Below, piece after piece: positions 46,767-55,661 of a DNA stretch of 64,000 nt. Positions within the stretch are counted from its first letter, which is position 1. Each line of letters opens with the position of its first letter. The notes under the pieces are model-generated. The model was not told where the DNA came from and did not search any database. It saw only the letters and a list, made by a program, of their open reading frames with translations. Origin of the DNA: Planctomycetota bacterium (GTDB lineage Bacteria; Planctomycetota; UBA1135; GCA-002686595); contig JABABA010000010.1 of the NCBI GenBank assembly GCA_014238415.1, forward strand, positions 45,781 to 109,780, read 5' to 3'. Made by a program: the position numbers and the translations under genes.

Positions 46767-49547
46767 ATGTTGGCTTTCATGTTGCGCTCGCGGTCGGCCA
46801 GGGCGCCCGTGGCAGGGCTTGCCTTTTCCCTGCAGGTTCTGGTCCTTGCGTCCCTTGCACCTGCGGCTCCACTCCCAGAAACCCTGACCCAGGGAACCTC
46901 CCTCGGGTCCGTCCGGAGTTCAAAAGAGAGCCTGGCTGCCCTGCAGCTACGCCTCTCACAACTCAGCGGCGAAGGCCTGCAAGAGCAAGTTGGACTCGCT
47001 CTTGCGTCCGACCCCGAGGCCATGATCGACCTGCTCGTCCTGCGCGCTGGCAGCCCGGTTCCTCCAGGTTTGCCGGTTGCCCGCTCCCAAGGGCGCGAGG
47101 CTCAGAAACAGGAGGCACTTGACCTCCTGGCGGGGGAACTAGGAGCCGGTTCTGTCCGTAGTGCGCTGATCACCGATCGCTTGCTCGATCTGGTCAGCGG
47201 TGTGGGCAGCGGTGTCAATTTGCGCTGCGCTGCCCTGCGGGTCTGCGGTGTCCTTGAGTTGCACGATTCGACCTGGCTGCTGGAGCTGGGGCTTGCCGAT
47301 GATCATGAGCGCGTACGCCACGCCGCCACCCAGGCGCTCTCGGAGCTCTACGGTCGCTGGCATCAAAGCGCTGAGGAGTGGCGCGTGTTCCTGGCGGCTG
47401 CGCCCCCGGCTTTGGGTCCTTCGATTCTCAGTGAGTTACGCGCTGCCAGCTTGGAGCGTCGAGCATTGACCGAGGCTCTGCTGGCTCACGAGCCCCAGCG
47501 GGCCGTGGCTCTCCTGGCCGATGCCGAGCCCGATCCCTTGCTACGTCGTTCCGCTGCTCAGCGCTTGACCTCTGCGGTGACCGCAGCGGATCTGAAACTC
47601 GACGAGGCCTGGGCCGTGTTGGCCGCGAGTTTGGAGCGCGAACTTGACGGGGAGACCTTTTCGGCCCTGCTCGATGTGGCGCTGCTTTTGAGTTCAGCCG
47701 CCGAAGACGACCAGGCATCCCCGCTCACGCTGATTGAGCTCTTTGAGGTAGTTCGTGATCATCGACGGGAGCACCTCTATCCCGCAATCCTGTCGGCCCT
47801 GCCCCAGCAACCTCTGAGTGCTGGCGAACTCGACCTGGGCAGTCATCTTCTGGCAGGCATTCTGCGTCAGACTCCTCTTCTGGATCAGGATCTCGCCGAG
47901 CGTGCCCTGCAGGATTGGCGTGCATTGGCGGAGCGGGCGACGGAAGGAGTTCCCGACACCCAGGCGGGTTTTCTGATGCCATTGCTTGCGCCTCTCTTGG
48001 ACAATGCAAGTACAGAGCCGGGTCTCGCCACCGCCGCTGCTGCCGGTGCGCCCTTGCTCTTGCGCAGTGCTGCTTTGGGAGAATTCGTTGCCATGCTCCG
48101 GTCCCGCGGCGCGCCCCCGGCTCTGTTGGTGGAATTGTGTGTGGCCGTGCGCCCCGCCATCGCCGCCGCTGATGCGGGAGGTGCGCAAGCCCTGGCTTCC
48201 CTTCGTGTCCTGCAGGATCTGGCCGCCCACCCTGAGGTCCTTGTACGGCGTGCGGCCTTGCAGGCTCTTCTGGCCCCCGAATGTCGGCCCTTGATACGGC
48301 GCTTTGAGCGGGATCCTGCAGCGGTCTTGGATCGCGGCCTGGAGCGCCTTGCGGTTGAGACTGACGCAGAGGCCCTGGCGGATCTGCTCTTGCTCGTGGG
48401 CCAGATCGCATCGTCCGAGCATTTGGCTCGCTTGACCGCCGGCCCAGCTTATTTGCGCTTGAGGGACCCGGCCCTTGTGGTTTCTGCTGACTTGACCAGC
48501 GCCCTGGCGGCCCTGGCGGGCTCCGATGCGGGCGCCATGTTGCAGGCGGCTCATTGGTTGGCTGCGGGGCAGGACCTGCCCGCTGCCCTACGCCTGGTGA
48601 CCGCCTTGTCCCAGGATTCCGTGGTGCAACTCTCTGTTGCTCAACATGGGGAGGTGATGGCCATGGCCTACTCTCTGCGTCGCTCTCGTGGACCTCAGGC
48701 CTTGGATGCGGCGGCCCGGGAACGACTGTTGCAAGTGCACTCGCTGGGGGCAGGAGAGACCTGGCAGAGTTCATTGGCAGGCTTGCACCTCAATGGACTG
48801 CTGCTGGGGGATTCAGCCACTGCCATGGAAGACTCTGCCGAAGAGATTGCTGTGGTGGCAGAAAGTGCACTCTCGGCCCTGAACGAGGCTCGTGCTTTGG
48901 CTGAGTCGAGTGCCCAGTCGAATCCCGAGCAAGAGGCTCTCGTGTCAGAGATCATGCGCGATCGTTTCCTGCTCCTGGATCGTCTCGGTCGCCCAGCCGC
49001 CGCCGCCCAGTTGATGGCGAGCCTCTGCGAACAGCCCGGTGCGACTCACCGTGCTCTGTCGTCGGAGGATCTTCGTAGGGGAGCGGTCCTGCTGCGGGCT
49101 CACTTGACCGGCGAGGATGCGGCCCGAGGTCCACGCCTCGCCAGCACCTTGATGGGCCTTGTGATTCACGGGGAGGCCTGGGCGCTGACCACTGCGCCGA
49201 GGCGTTTGGAGGACTTGGAGAACTGGGTGGCAGATGTGTTGGCCGCAGGGGATGAGGAGTTGCTGGTCGAGCCTCGATCATTGGTGGGAGAGGTACCAGA
49301 ACTCCTCGCTCCCGAGGCCTACATTGCTGACCTGCCCTTGGCCCTCAGCTCCCATTCCCTGGCTGCCTTGATGGAAACCCGCGAGGACCATGAGCGTCTG
49401 ATGGTTCTGGCCAGAAGCTTGGCGCTTGGTTCTGCTGTCGATCCTGAGCCCGATGGGGGAACCGTGGATGCGGGCTCGGGCTCTTCAGGTGCGACCGATC
49501 CTCCCGAGGATGGAGGCCCCCCTCCAGAAGACGGGGGAGGCAGCTAA
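46767..49547 (+). CDS. Large exported HEAT-like repeat protein of unknown function
   Basis: A 926-aa protein. ATG 46767 with GAGGGA eight bases upstream gives a signal peptide (MLRSRSARAPVAGLAFSLQ then LASLAPAAP); the frame is open to GTG 46710. Nearly the whole chain is repeated amphipathic helices of HEAT/ARM type (for example CAALRVCGVLELHDSTWLLE, LADDHERVRHAATQALSELY, HPEVLVRRAALQALLAPECR). The last 35 residues are an acidic Gly/Pro/Asp tail ending PPPEDGGGS. It is presumably a periplasmic or surface scaffold. I do not recognise a specific family. Confidence 0.7.
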   Translation: MLAFMLRSRSARAPVAGLAFSLQVLVLASLAPAAPLPETLTQGTSLGSVRSSKESLAALQLRLSQLSGEGLQEQVGLALASDPEAMIDLLVLRAGSPVPPGLPVARSQGREAQKQEALDLLAGELGAGSVRSALITDRLLDLVSGVGSGVNLRCAALRVCGVLELHDSTWLLELGLADDHERVRHAATQALSELYGRWHQSAEEWRVFLAAAPPALGPSILSELRAASLERRALTEALLAHEPQRAVALLADAEPDPLLRRSAAQRLTSAVTAADLKLDEAWAVLAASLERELDGETFSALLDVALLLSSAAEDDQASPLTLIELFEVVRDHRREHLYPAILSALPQQPLSAGELDLGSHLLAGILRQTPLLDQDLAERALQDWRALAERATEGVPDTQAGFLMPLLAPLLDNASTEPGLATAAAAGAPLLLRSAALGEFVAMLRSRGAPPALLVELCVAVRPAIAAADAGGAQALASLRVLQDLAAHPEVLVRRAALQALLAPECRPLIRRFERDPAAVLDRGLERLAVETDAEALADLLLLVGQIASSEHLARLTAGPAYLRLRDPALVVSADLTSALAALAGSDAGAMLQAAHWLAAGQDLPAALRLVTALSQDSVVQLSVAQHGEVMAMAYSLRRSRGPQALDAAARERLLQVHSLGAGETWQSSLAGLHLNGLLLGDSATAMEDSAEEIAVVAESALSALNEARALAESSAQSNPEQEALVSEIMRDRFLLLDRLGRPAAAAQLMASLCEQPGATHRALSSEDLRRGAVLLRAHLTGEDAARGPRLASTLMGLVIHGEAWALTTAPRRLEDLENWVADVLAAGDEELLVEPRSLVGEVPELLAPEAYIADLPLALSSHSLAALMETREDHERLMVLARSLALGSAVDPEPDGGTVDAGSGSSGATDPPEDGGPPPEDGGGS

Positions 49548-49564
49548 CTCTTCTCCTTTCCCGC

Positions 49565-49592
49565 TTGCATCCCCCCCCCAGGGCGCTACCAT
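49565..49592 (+). promoter_or_regulatory. Candidate promoter of the initiator tRNA gene
   Basis: TTGCAT (49565-49570) and TACCAT (49587-49592) are 16 bp apart, with weak matches to sigma-70 -35 and -10 boxes. Transcription would begin about 49599, some 9 bp before the mature tRNA 5' end. The spacer contains a run of nine C residues (49571-49579). Assignment rests on position as much as on sequence. Confidence 0.35.
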
Positions 49593-49607
49593 CCGCCCCA
49601 CAAGCGT

Positions 49608-49684
<77 letters not shown>

Positions 49685-49693
49685 TCTAACACC

Positions 49694-49722
49694 AGGAGAG
49701 GCCGCAAGTTGCGGCCTCTCCT
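49694..49722 (+). terminator. Strong hairpin following the tRNA gene
   Basis: AGGAGAGGCCGC (49694-49705) pairs perfectly with GCGGCCTCTCCT (49711-49722), a 12-bp stem around a 5-nt AAGTT loop. Only three Ts follow, after GCG. It lies 9 bp after the tRNA 3' end, where a transcription terminator is expected. Confidence 0.6.
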
Positions 49723-49872
49723 GCGTTTGGGGATGTGAGCGGATTGCTCCTGGTGCTCCGATTCGCGAGCGCTTCGGTGAGGGGAGTCAGGCCCTCGGCA
49801 CGGATGACACCTGGGCCTCTTTGCCTCGCTCACGCCAGAGTTCCTCGAAGGCAGCGGCCAATGCGAATTCAC

Positions 49873-50229
49873 TCAGGAGTCGGTTCGTGCTTGCGATCCT
49901 CTGCGGTTGTCGTCCATGGCCTGGCGGAACGACTCGTCGTCCTCTCTCAGGCCGCGGTCGAGGAAGAAGGTGCCGAAGGGCAGCAGGGCCGCGATGAGGA
50001 TCTTCCAGCCCCAACTCCAGGGTTTGCCTCTCCGCCGGATTCCTTCGAGGGCGAGCAGGCCGCCCCAGACGAAGAGCGCGCCGTGGACGGACCCGACGAT
50101 CCGTACTGCGAGGGGGAAGCCGGCCATGTATTTGAGCGGCATCGCTACGAAGAGCAGCGCGAGGTAGGAGAGTCCTTCGATGGCCGCGACAGACCTCAGT
50201 CGTGCGGTCGGTGTGTCGAACCGGAGCAT
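49873..50229 (-). CDS. DUF3817 small integral membrane protein
   Basis: A 118-aa protein starting at ATG 50229 (MLRFDTPTARLRSVAAIEG). Three hydrophobic segments carry the DUF3817 signature: AIEGLSYLALLFVAMPLKY, then a GSVHGALFVWGGLLAL segment, then AALLPFGTFFLDRGL. The family consists of small three-TM proteins of unknown function. The frame continues 14 codons upstream, but that extension adds no family-like sequence. It diverges from the S41 peptidase gene. The 188 bp between it and the tRNA hold the hairpin and nothing else I can name. Confidence 0.8.
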   Translation of the reverse strand: MLRFDTPTARLRSVAAIEGLSYLALLFVAMPLKYMAGFPLAVRIVGSVHGALFVWGGLLALEGIRRRGKPWSWGWKILIAALLPFGTFFLDRGLREDDESFRQAMDDNRRGSQARTDS

Positions 50230-50476
50230 CCTGCAATTTATACCATGATCAACAGCTCGGATCCCTCCCAACTCTGACCATCACGCCTCCGCCGCAATAT
50301 TCGAAGAGGAGCCTGTAAGATGAGTGCGCCCCTCCTTCCTTGAGGAGGTCTCAAGCATGCGTCCCTTGTGTCCGGGGTCCTGCGAGAATTAGGATCAAAC
50401 CAGAGGCGCAGGGGCAGCTTGCGCCACTGCTCGATCCTGTCGTCAACTCGAAAGCAACTCCGATAAAGTAACTCGA

Positions 50477-52282
50477 ATGGGTCCCTCTACTTTCTTGCCT
50501 CTAGCTCTGCTGGCCTCGCTCCCTCTCTGGCCACATCCGCCCGTCGCGGTCCGGAACCTTGCTTCTCTTGTTTCCCAAGATGTTGACGAGAAGTCCAGCC
50601 CCTTCGATGGCTTGCGCTGGTCGGGGGATCAGCCCGAGGTCCAGGTGGCTGGGACCTGGTACAAGCCTGTCGCGATCGACGGGATTGGCGTCGATGAGAT
50701 CCTTGCCATCGCTGACACGTGGTCCCCTGGACGCGAGAAGCGATTTGCTGAGGACCTCGTACCGATCCTTGTGAGGCTCAAGTGGAAGGGTGACGAGAAG
50801 GTCGACCTCGACCTCCGCTCCCTCAAGGATGGCTCGGCTGTTCGGCTTGAGGGGGTGGAGATGACGAGGGCGAAGCGTCAAGCCTTGTGGGCTTCGAGAA
50901 ATGCCAGTGAGTCCAGCGGGGTTCGTCAACCCACACCTCCTGCGCGGATCTCCGTAAAGGCAGCCCGCGCAGACATCGAGGCCTTCGGCGCGGGATTGAA
51001 GGATCAGTTCGCCTACCTGGGTCTCGGTGAGGTCGATCTGGACCGTGAGTTGGCCCAGATACGTGACGGCCTGACCGGAGACCAGGCCGACATCTTGGAG
51101 TTGCGTCTCGAGCTGCATCGACTCCTCATGCGCTTTGGAGACGGGCACGCCCAGATCCGCTCGAACCTCCCCCTCGGTCAGCCCGGCGACAAGTACATGC
51201 CCTTCTTGCTGATCGAGTCTTCTGCAGGCGTGGTCGCAGTGCTTCCGGACCGCTCCGCCCTGGTCGAGCCGGACGCACCGGTCGTGCGAGCGATCGATGG
51301 CAAGACGATGGACGAGTGGGTAGAGCTGGCGCGACCCTATGTCGCGAACGGCAGCCCGCAGCTTGTGCGCCGACGCGCTCTCGGCGATATGCGCAGGATC
51401 GATTGGCTGCGCCGCGTCCTCGGGGCAGAAACCGGCGCTCCGCTGAAGGTGACGTTTTCCTCGGTGGACGGGAGCGAGACGGTTGAGCGAGAGCTCGAGC
51501 TCTCATCGCGCCGACCCACATACGGTCCCTGGCCGCGCTCCCGGAGCACAATCCTCGACGGGGACATCGGTTATCTGCGCATCGTCCAGATGGACGGCGA
51601 TGTCGACGAGCTGCGCAAGGCGATGGAGGAGTTCGTCGATACCAAGGGGCTCATCGTCGACGTGCGCGGCAACGGCGGTGGGACGCGCGAGCTCCTGCTC
51701 GCGCTCGGTGGGTACTTGATCGGTCCCAAGGAGCCCGCAGTCGTGGGCAACATCGCGCAGTACCGCCTCTCGCGGCGTTTCGACGAGGATCATCTGGAGG
51801 CCCGCTACATGCATCGGGTCGGTTGGGATGGGTGGAACGATCGACAGCGCAAGGCGATCGAAGCTGCGGCCGCCGCATTCAAACCGGAGTGGCAGCCGGT
51901 GGGCGCATTCAGCGCCTGGCACTACCTGGTTCTCGATCGCAGCGGGCATGCGGCCGAGTACTTCTACGACCGGCCTGTCGTGGTGCTCTCTGACTCGGGC
52001 TGCTTCAGCGCGACGGACATTTTTCTCGGCGCGCTCGAGCTTCTGCCTCGCGTGACGTTGGTGGGCGCCGCGAGCTCGGGAGGCAGCGCGCGTTCACAGT
52101 CCTTTCGACTGCCCAATACAGGCATGGAGGTTCGCTGTGCCTCAATGGCGTCCTTCCGCCCGGACGGCCGACTCTACGACGGTCGCGGCATCGAGGTCGA
52201 CATTGAAATACTCCCTGCCCCCGGGGACTTCTTGCGTGCCGGCGGCGACGCTCAGCTGAAGGCCGCGCTCGAGCGGTTTTGA
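50477..52282 (+). CDS. Exported S41-family (tricorn/C-terminal-processing-like) serine peptidase
   Basis: A 601-aa exported protein. After the signal region comes an N-terminal domain, then FGDGHAQI (220-227; H224) of the kind seen in tricorn-like S41 members. A PDZ-like stretch spans about 235-345. The peptidase core has LIVDVRGNGGG (392-402) and the nucleophile S511 in SGCFSATDIFLGAL. At the position where Tsp/CtpA enzymes carry the catalytic Lys (VGxxTxGK), this protein reads VGAASSGGSA (529-538), with no Lys. That fits a Ser-His type S41 rather than a Ser-Lys dyad. It stands alone on the + strand. Confidence 0.8.
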   Translation: MGPSTFLPLALLASLPLWPHPPVAVRNLASLVSQDVDEKSSPFDGLRWSGDQPEVQVAGTWYKPVAIDGIGVDEILAIADTWSPGREKRFAEDLVPILVRLKWKGDEKVDLDLRSLKDGSAVRLEGVEMTRAKRQALWASRNASESSGVRQPTPPARISVKAARADIEAFGAGLKDQFAYLGLGEVDLDRELAQIRDGLTGDQADILELRLELHRLLMRFGDGHAQIRSNLPLGQPGDKYMPFLLIESSAGVVAVLPDRSALVEPDAPVVRAIDGKTMDEWVELARPYVANGSPQLVRRRALGDMRRIDWLRRVLGAETGAPLKVTFSSVDGSETVERELELSSRRPTYGPWPRSRSTILDGDIGYLRIVQMDGDVDELRKAMEEFVDTKGLIVDVRGNGGGTRELLLALGGYLIGPKEPAVVGNIAQYRLSRRFDEDHLEARYMHRVGWDGWNDRQRKAIEAAAAAFKPEWQPVGAFSAWHYLVLDRSGHAAEYFYDRPVVVLSDSGCFSATDIFLGALELLPRVTLVGAASSGGSARSQSFRLPNTGMEVRCASMASFRPDGRLYDGRGIEVDIEILPAPGDFLRAGGDAQLKAALERF

Positions 52283-52371
52283 GGGTGTGGGAGAGTGGGC
52301 GCACTCGCCTTCTGGTCTGTGAACCCTGGCGCGACTTCCAACACCTGCAATGGCGTGACGGTGATGTTCCG

Positions 52372-52461
52372 TCAGGGGACCGGGAGTTTGATGAGCCAGA
52401 TCATGCCCTCGCGGTAGGTTTCGAGCGTCATGGGAGGGGCAGGGTCGGAGAATAGTCCCAT
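52372..52461 (-). other. Short open frame or gene-end remnant downstream of the DUF1080 gene
   Basis: ATG 52461 to TGA 52372 encodes 29 residues (MGLFSDPAPP..LETYREGM..LIKLPVP). GGGGAGCAG lies upstream, and the frame stays open further upstream into the end of the DUF1080 gene. The composition looks protein-like and resembles a C-terminal tail, but 29 codons prove nothing. The rest of 52283-52480 shows no feature. Confidence 0.2.
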
Positions 52462-52480
52462 TAGTGGGGTGACTGCTCCC

Positions 52481-53740
52481 CTAGAGCTCTCGCACCCAGA
52501 TATTCCGGAACCGCATGGCGTGGGGTTCTCCGTGATCCTGTAGTCCTAGGTAGCCCTTCATGGGGCGGTTCTTGAGGCCGGTCTTGTTGAGTTGTAGATC
52601 AATGATCCGCTCGCCATTGAGGTCCACTTCGAGGTGCTGGCTGCGGGCGGTCACAATCATGCGGTTCCACTTGCCGGGGGGGAGGGACATGTTCTTGCTC
52701 GGGGGGCTGGTCATGATGATGCCGCCGTGGTCGTGGTGGGTGAGGTCACCCTTGTGACTTGTGCTGTCGAGGATTTGGGCTTCAATACCTTGGGCGACGG
52801 GGTCGTTTGTGTCGCCTACGCGGAAGTAGATGCCGCTGTTGCCCTTGGCGGGATAAGCGTATTCGATGTCGAGAATGAAGTTGGCGTATTGCTTGTTACT
52901 CCAGAGGTAGTCGCTGAAGCGCTCCCAGCCTTTTTCTCCCGGGCGTGGCTGGAGTAGAAGTTCGCCGTTAGGTTGCGGGAGCCAGTTGCCGCTGGTGGTC
53001 CAATGGGTGAGATCTTTGCCGTTGTAGAGTTGGACCCACCCCGCCTTGGGATCGCGGATCTCGCGCAGCCGGATGTTGCGCCAGCTGACCTTGAGGGGTG
53101 TGTCCTGGTGGCCGACTGAGTGGACCTGGAGGCCGATGAAACCCCGGGGATGGGAGCCGTAGATTCCCTCGTGGACGAGATTCGAGGTTTGGGTGCCATT
53201 GACCCAGACTTGGATGCGCGGGCCCACGGCCAAGACCCGGTAGGAGTTCCACTTGCCATCCAAGAAGTGCTTGTGGGGCGTGCGGGATTCGCCGGGGGTC
53301 ATCCAGCCACCCGCGGCCTCGGCATAGAGGTAGCCGGCTTCTCCACCGCCGGATCCTGAAGCCTCGATCTCAACCTGCGGACCGTTGACGCGGCCAAGGA
53401 AGCCATTTCGTGTTTGGGAGCGGATTTGAACCCCGGAATTCAGGGCGTTATCCACTTGGACTTCGAAGGTGAGCTCGAAATCTGAATAGCCACGATTGGT
53501 GCAGAGGAATGAGTTGGGGCTGCCGTTGGTGGTTTGGCCTTGGATCGTGCCATTCTCGGCGGTGTACGTCGCAGTGCCGTTGCGTTGGGTCCAGCCGTCG
53601 AGCGTTTTTCCGTCGAAGAGAGAAACCCAAGGGCTCACTTGCTCTTGCGCCTCGGTGTCCTGGATTTGGCGAGAGGGCGTGACGCTGGTGAGAGCCAAGC
53701 CCGAGAGGGTGATGAGGCTGAGGGAAAGAATGTTCTGCAT
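52481..53740 (-). CDS. Exported protein with two DUF1080 (3-keto-disaccharide hydrolase-like) domains
   Basis: A 419-aa protein starting at ATG 53740 (MQNILSLSLITLSGLALTS). Two concanavalin-like DUF1080 domains follow. The first (about 37-215) has WVSLFDGKTLDGWTQRNGT and FELTFEVQVDNALNSGVQIR. The second (about 218-419) has WVQLYNGKDLTHWTTSGNW, ANFILDIEYAYPAKGNSGIY and the closing GYLGLQDHGEPHAMRFRNIW. DUF1080 members include hydrolases of 3-keto-glycosides, and planctomycetes have many. Whether both domains are catalytic cannot be told. A second gene of the family enters the window at its right end. Confidence 0.85.
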   Translation of the reverse strand: MQNILSLSLITLSGLALTSVTPSRQIQDTEAQEQVSPWVSLFDGKTLDGWTQRNGTATYTAENGTIQGQTTNGSPNSFLCTNRGYSDFELTFEVQVDNALNSGVQIRSQTRNGFLGRVNGPQVEIEASGSGGGEAGYLYAEAAGGWMTPGESRTPHKHFLDGKWNSYRVLAVGPRIQVWVNGTQTSNLVHEGIYGSHPRGFIGLQVHSVGHQDTPLKVSWRNIRLREIRDPKAGWVQLYNGKDLTHWTTSGNWLPQPNGELLLQPRPGEKGWERFSDYLWSNKQYANFILDIEYAYPAKGNSGIYFRVGDTNDPVAQGIEAQILDSTSHKGDLTHHDHGGIIMTSPPSKNMSLPPGKWNRMIVTARSQHLEVDLNGERIIDLQLNKTGLKNRPMKGYLGLQDHGEPHAMRFRNIWVREL

Positions 53741-53875
53741 GGAGGGGGAGTCTATGGTATTGAGTCGTTTTCTGGGGGCCCTAGGAGAATGAGCCCCGCG
53801 CCCGGTCCTTTCGCTCCAGATAACCAACAGCTTCCCGTTCGCTTGGGATTGGCGCAGCACCATGGACCGGTTGCG

Positions 53876-54145
53876 TCAACTGACCGGAGCTGAACCATCT
53901 AGCGCAACATCGTTACGCTCGAAAGACTTGATGCCAAAATAGGTACGGGGGATCACATAGGCAAAGCCAGCCGCGCCACTCAAGTAACCCACCTGTCTGA
54001 CAAACCAGTGGTAGTCCGCTGCCAGGGTTAGCAAAGTCCCGATGCAAAAGGGGATGAGCCCGGCGATCCAGAAGGATTCATTTGCTGGTATCGGACAGAC
54101 CAGTGCTCCGGACCGGCCCTGATCGAGAGCCGCTGAGGTCAGTCT
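53876..54145 (-). pseudogene. C-terminal remnant of a membrane protein without a usable start codon
   Basis: On the minus strand, an open frame of 89 codons runs from just after an in-frame TAG (54146-54148) to TGA at 53876-53878. Its translation has two membrane-like stretches: SFWIAGLIPFCIGTLLTLA and VGYLSGAAGFAYVIPRTYFG, separated by ADYHWFVRQ. There is no in-frame ATG, and the first TTG or GTG falls inside the hydrophobic part. It overlaps the last 7 bp of the M20 peptidase gene. The sequence is too protein-like to be chance, so I read it as the 3' end of a gene cut off by a rearrangement. I do not recognise the family. The flanking 53741-53875 holds nothing else visible. Confidence 0.45.
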
Positions 54146-55572
54146 CTATCGCTGGCCCTGGCCTTGCCCCATTCACAGAGGCGCGCGGTGATCTGGGCCA
54201 CGCAGGCCGTGATCTTCTTGCCCATGGGAATGTGCAGGAACTCATTGGGGCCGTGCGCGTTGCTGGCGGGGCCCAGGACGCCGGTGATCACGAACTGGGC
54301 GCGGGGGAATTTCTCGCCAAGCAGGCCCATGAAAGGGATCGTTCCCCCTTCACCCATCAGGACCGCACCTCGGTCAAAGAAGGTCCGGGACGATTCGTCC
54401 ACGGCCTCGGCCAACCAATCCGCCAGTTCGGGCGCATTCCAGCCAGCTGCGCAACCCGCATCTCCAAAACTCACCTTTGCACCGTGGGGAGGATCTTTTT
54501 CCAGAGTCTCTTTTACGGCGGCAACCGCAGCTTCAGGGTTGCAGGTGGGAGGGATGCGCAGAGAGATCTTCACCCGGGTGCGGGGGCGGAGGACGTTTCC
54601 CGCCAGAGGAAGCGGAGGCAGGCCATCAGCGCCTGTGACCGCGAGTACGGGTCGCCAGGTGCGGTTCAAGACCAGCTCGGCCAGGTCGGTCCCCATGGGG
54701 CTCGTTCCCGCCATGAGGGGAAAACACTCATGCACATCGTTGCCTAGAGCCTCTGCCACGAGCTGTGCCTGTGCGGCCCGCTCTGCTGGGATTTCCACAT
54801 GCAGAGCATCCACCCGCACCTGACCCGTAGCGGAGTCCTCCAGCCGTTCGATAAGATTGCGGACAATGCGGAAGGTCTCTGGCACGATGCCACCGGCGTT
54901 TCCTGAGTGCACTCCTTCGGTCAGGGTCTCGACGCTGAGGACTCCCATGGCATACCCGCGCAGGGATGTGGTCAGCCAGAGCCGCTCATAGTCCCCGGCG
55001 CCGCTGTCCAAACAGACCACGAGGTCCGGCTCACCGATTCGCTCTCCGAGATGATCTATGTAGTGGGGCAGGTCGTAGCTCCCGCTCTCCTCGCAGCCCT
55101 CGATCAGGATCACGATGCGTGGATGAGGAATCCCCTGGGCCTGCAGAGCCTCGATCGCCGTCAGGGAGGCGTAGGCCGAGTAGCCATCATCCGCGCCGCC
55201 TCGGCCGTAGAGCTTGTCCCCTTCAAGCGAGGGCTCCCAGGGACCGTGGCCTTCCCGCCAGCCCTCCATTTCAGGTTGCTTGTCGAGATGGCCGTACATC
55301 AAGAGGGTGGAGTCGGGATCGCCGGGGATCTCCATGAAGATCAAGGGTGTGCGCCCTTCGAGTTCAATCAGCTCTACCTCCAGGCCACGAATCGATCGCC
55401 CGCGGCACCAATCGCCTACCCACTGGGCGGCACGGTCCATGTGGCCGTTGGCCTTCCAATCCGCGTCGAAGTCCGGTGACTTGTTGGGGATGCGGATGTA
55501 TTCGATCAGGCTGGGAATGATTTCTTCATCCCATACGCGGTCCACAAAGTTCGTGATCTCCTGGGGGTTCAT
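54139..55572 (-). CDS. M20-family metallopeptidase (dipeptidase-like)
   Basis: A 477-aa M20 peptidase. Metal and catalytic residues are in place: H95 and D97 in MYGHLDKQPE, bridging D128 in GRGGADDGYSAY, catalytic E161 with E162 in EGCEESGSYD, D189 in VVCLDSGAGD, and a late His in SNAHGPNEFLHI. A lid/dimerisation domain lies between (SVETLTEGVHSGNAGG). No signal peptide is visible, so it is probably cytoplasmic, unlike its neighbours. Related enzymes cleave dipeptides or carnosine-like substrates. Start ATG 55572 is the natural one. Confidence 0.9.
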   Translation of the reverse strand: MNPQEITNFVDRVWDEEIIPSLIEYIRIPNKSPDFDADWKANGHMDRAAQWVGDWCRGRSIRGLEVELIELEGRTPLIFMEIPGDPDSTLLMYGHLDKQPEMEGWREGHGPWEPSLEGDKLYGRGGADDGYSAYASLTAIEALQAQGIPHPRIVILIEGCEESGSYDLPHYIDHLGERIGEPDLVVCLDSGAGDYERLWLTTSLRGYAMGVLSVETLTEGVHSGNAGGIVPETFRIVRNLIERLEDSATGQVRVDALHVEIPAERAAQAQLVAEALGNDVHECFPLMAGTSPMGTDLAELVLNRTWRPVLAVTGADGLPPLPLAGNVLRPRTRVKISLRIPPTCNPEAAVAAVKETLEKDPPHGAKVSFGDAGCAAGWNAPELADWLAEAVDESSRTFFDRGAVLMGEGGTIPFMGLLGEKFPRAQFVITGVLGPASNAHGPNEFLHIPMGKKITACVAQITARLCEWGKARASDRD

Positions 55573-55661
55573 GTCCGAAGCCTACTCGACTGGGAGACCC
55601 TTGGAAAACTGAAGCCCCTGGGCAGCGGGTGATTTGGCTTCCGCTCGCCAGTGTTTGAAGC

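Noticed and set aside
47725..48774. Minus-strand frame of about 350 codons opposite the HEAT-like gene
   Set aside because: Arg/Pro/Gln-rich composition typical of antisense GC-rich frames; the plus strand shows signal peptide and helical repeats.
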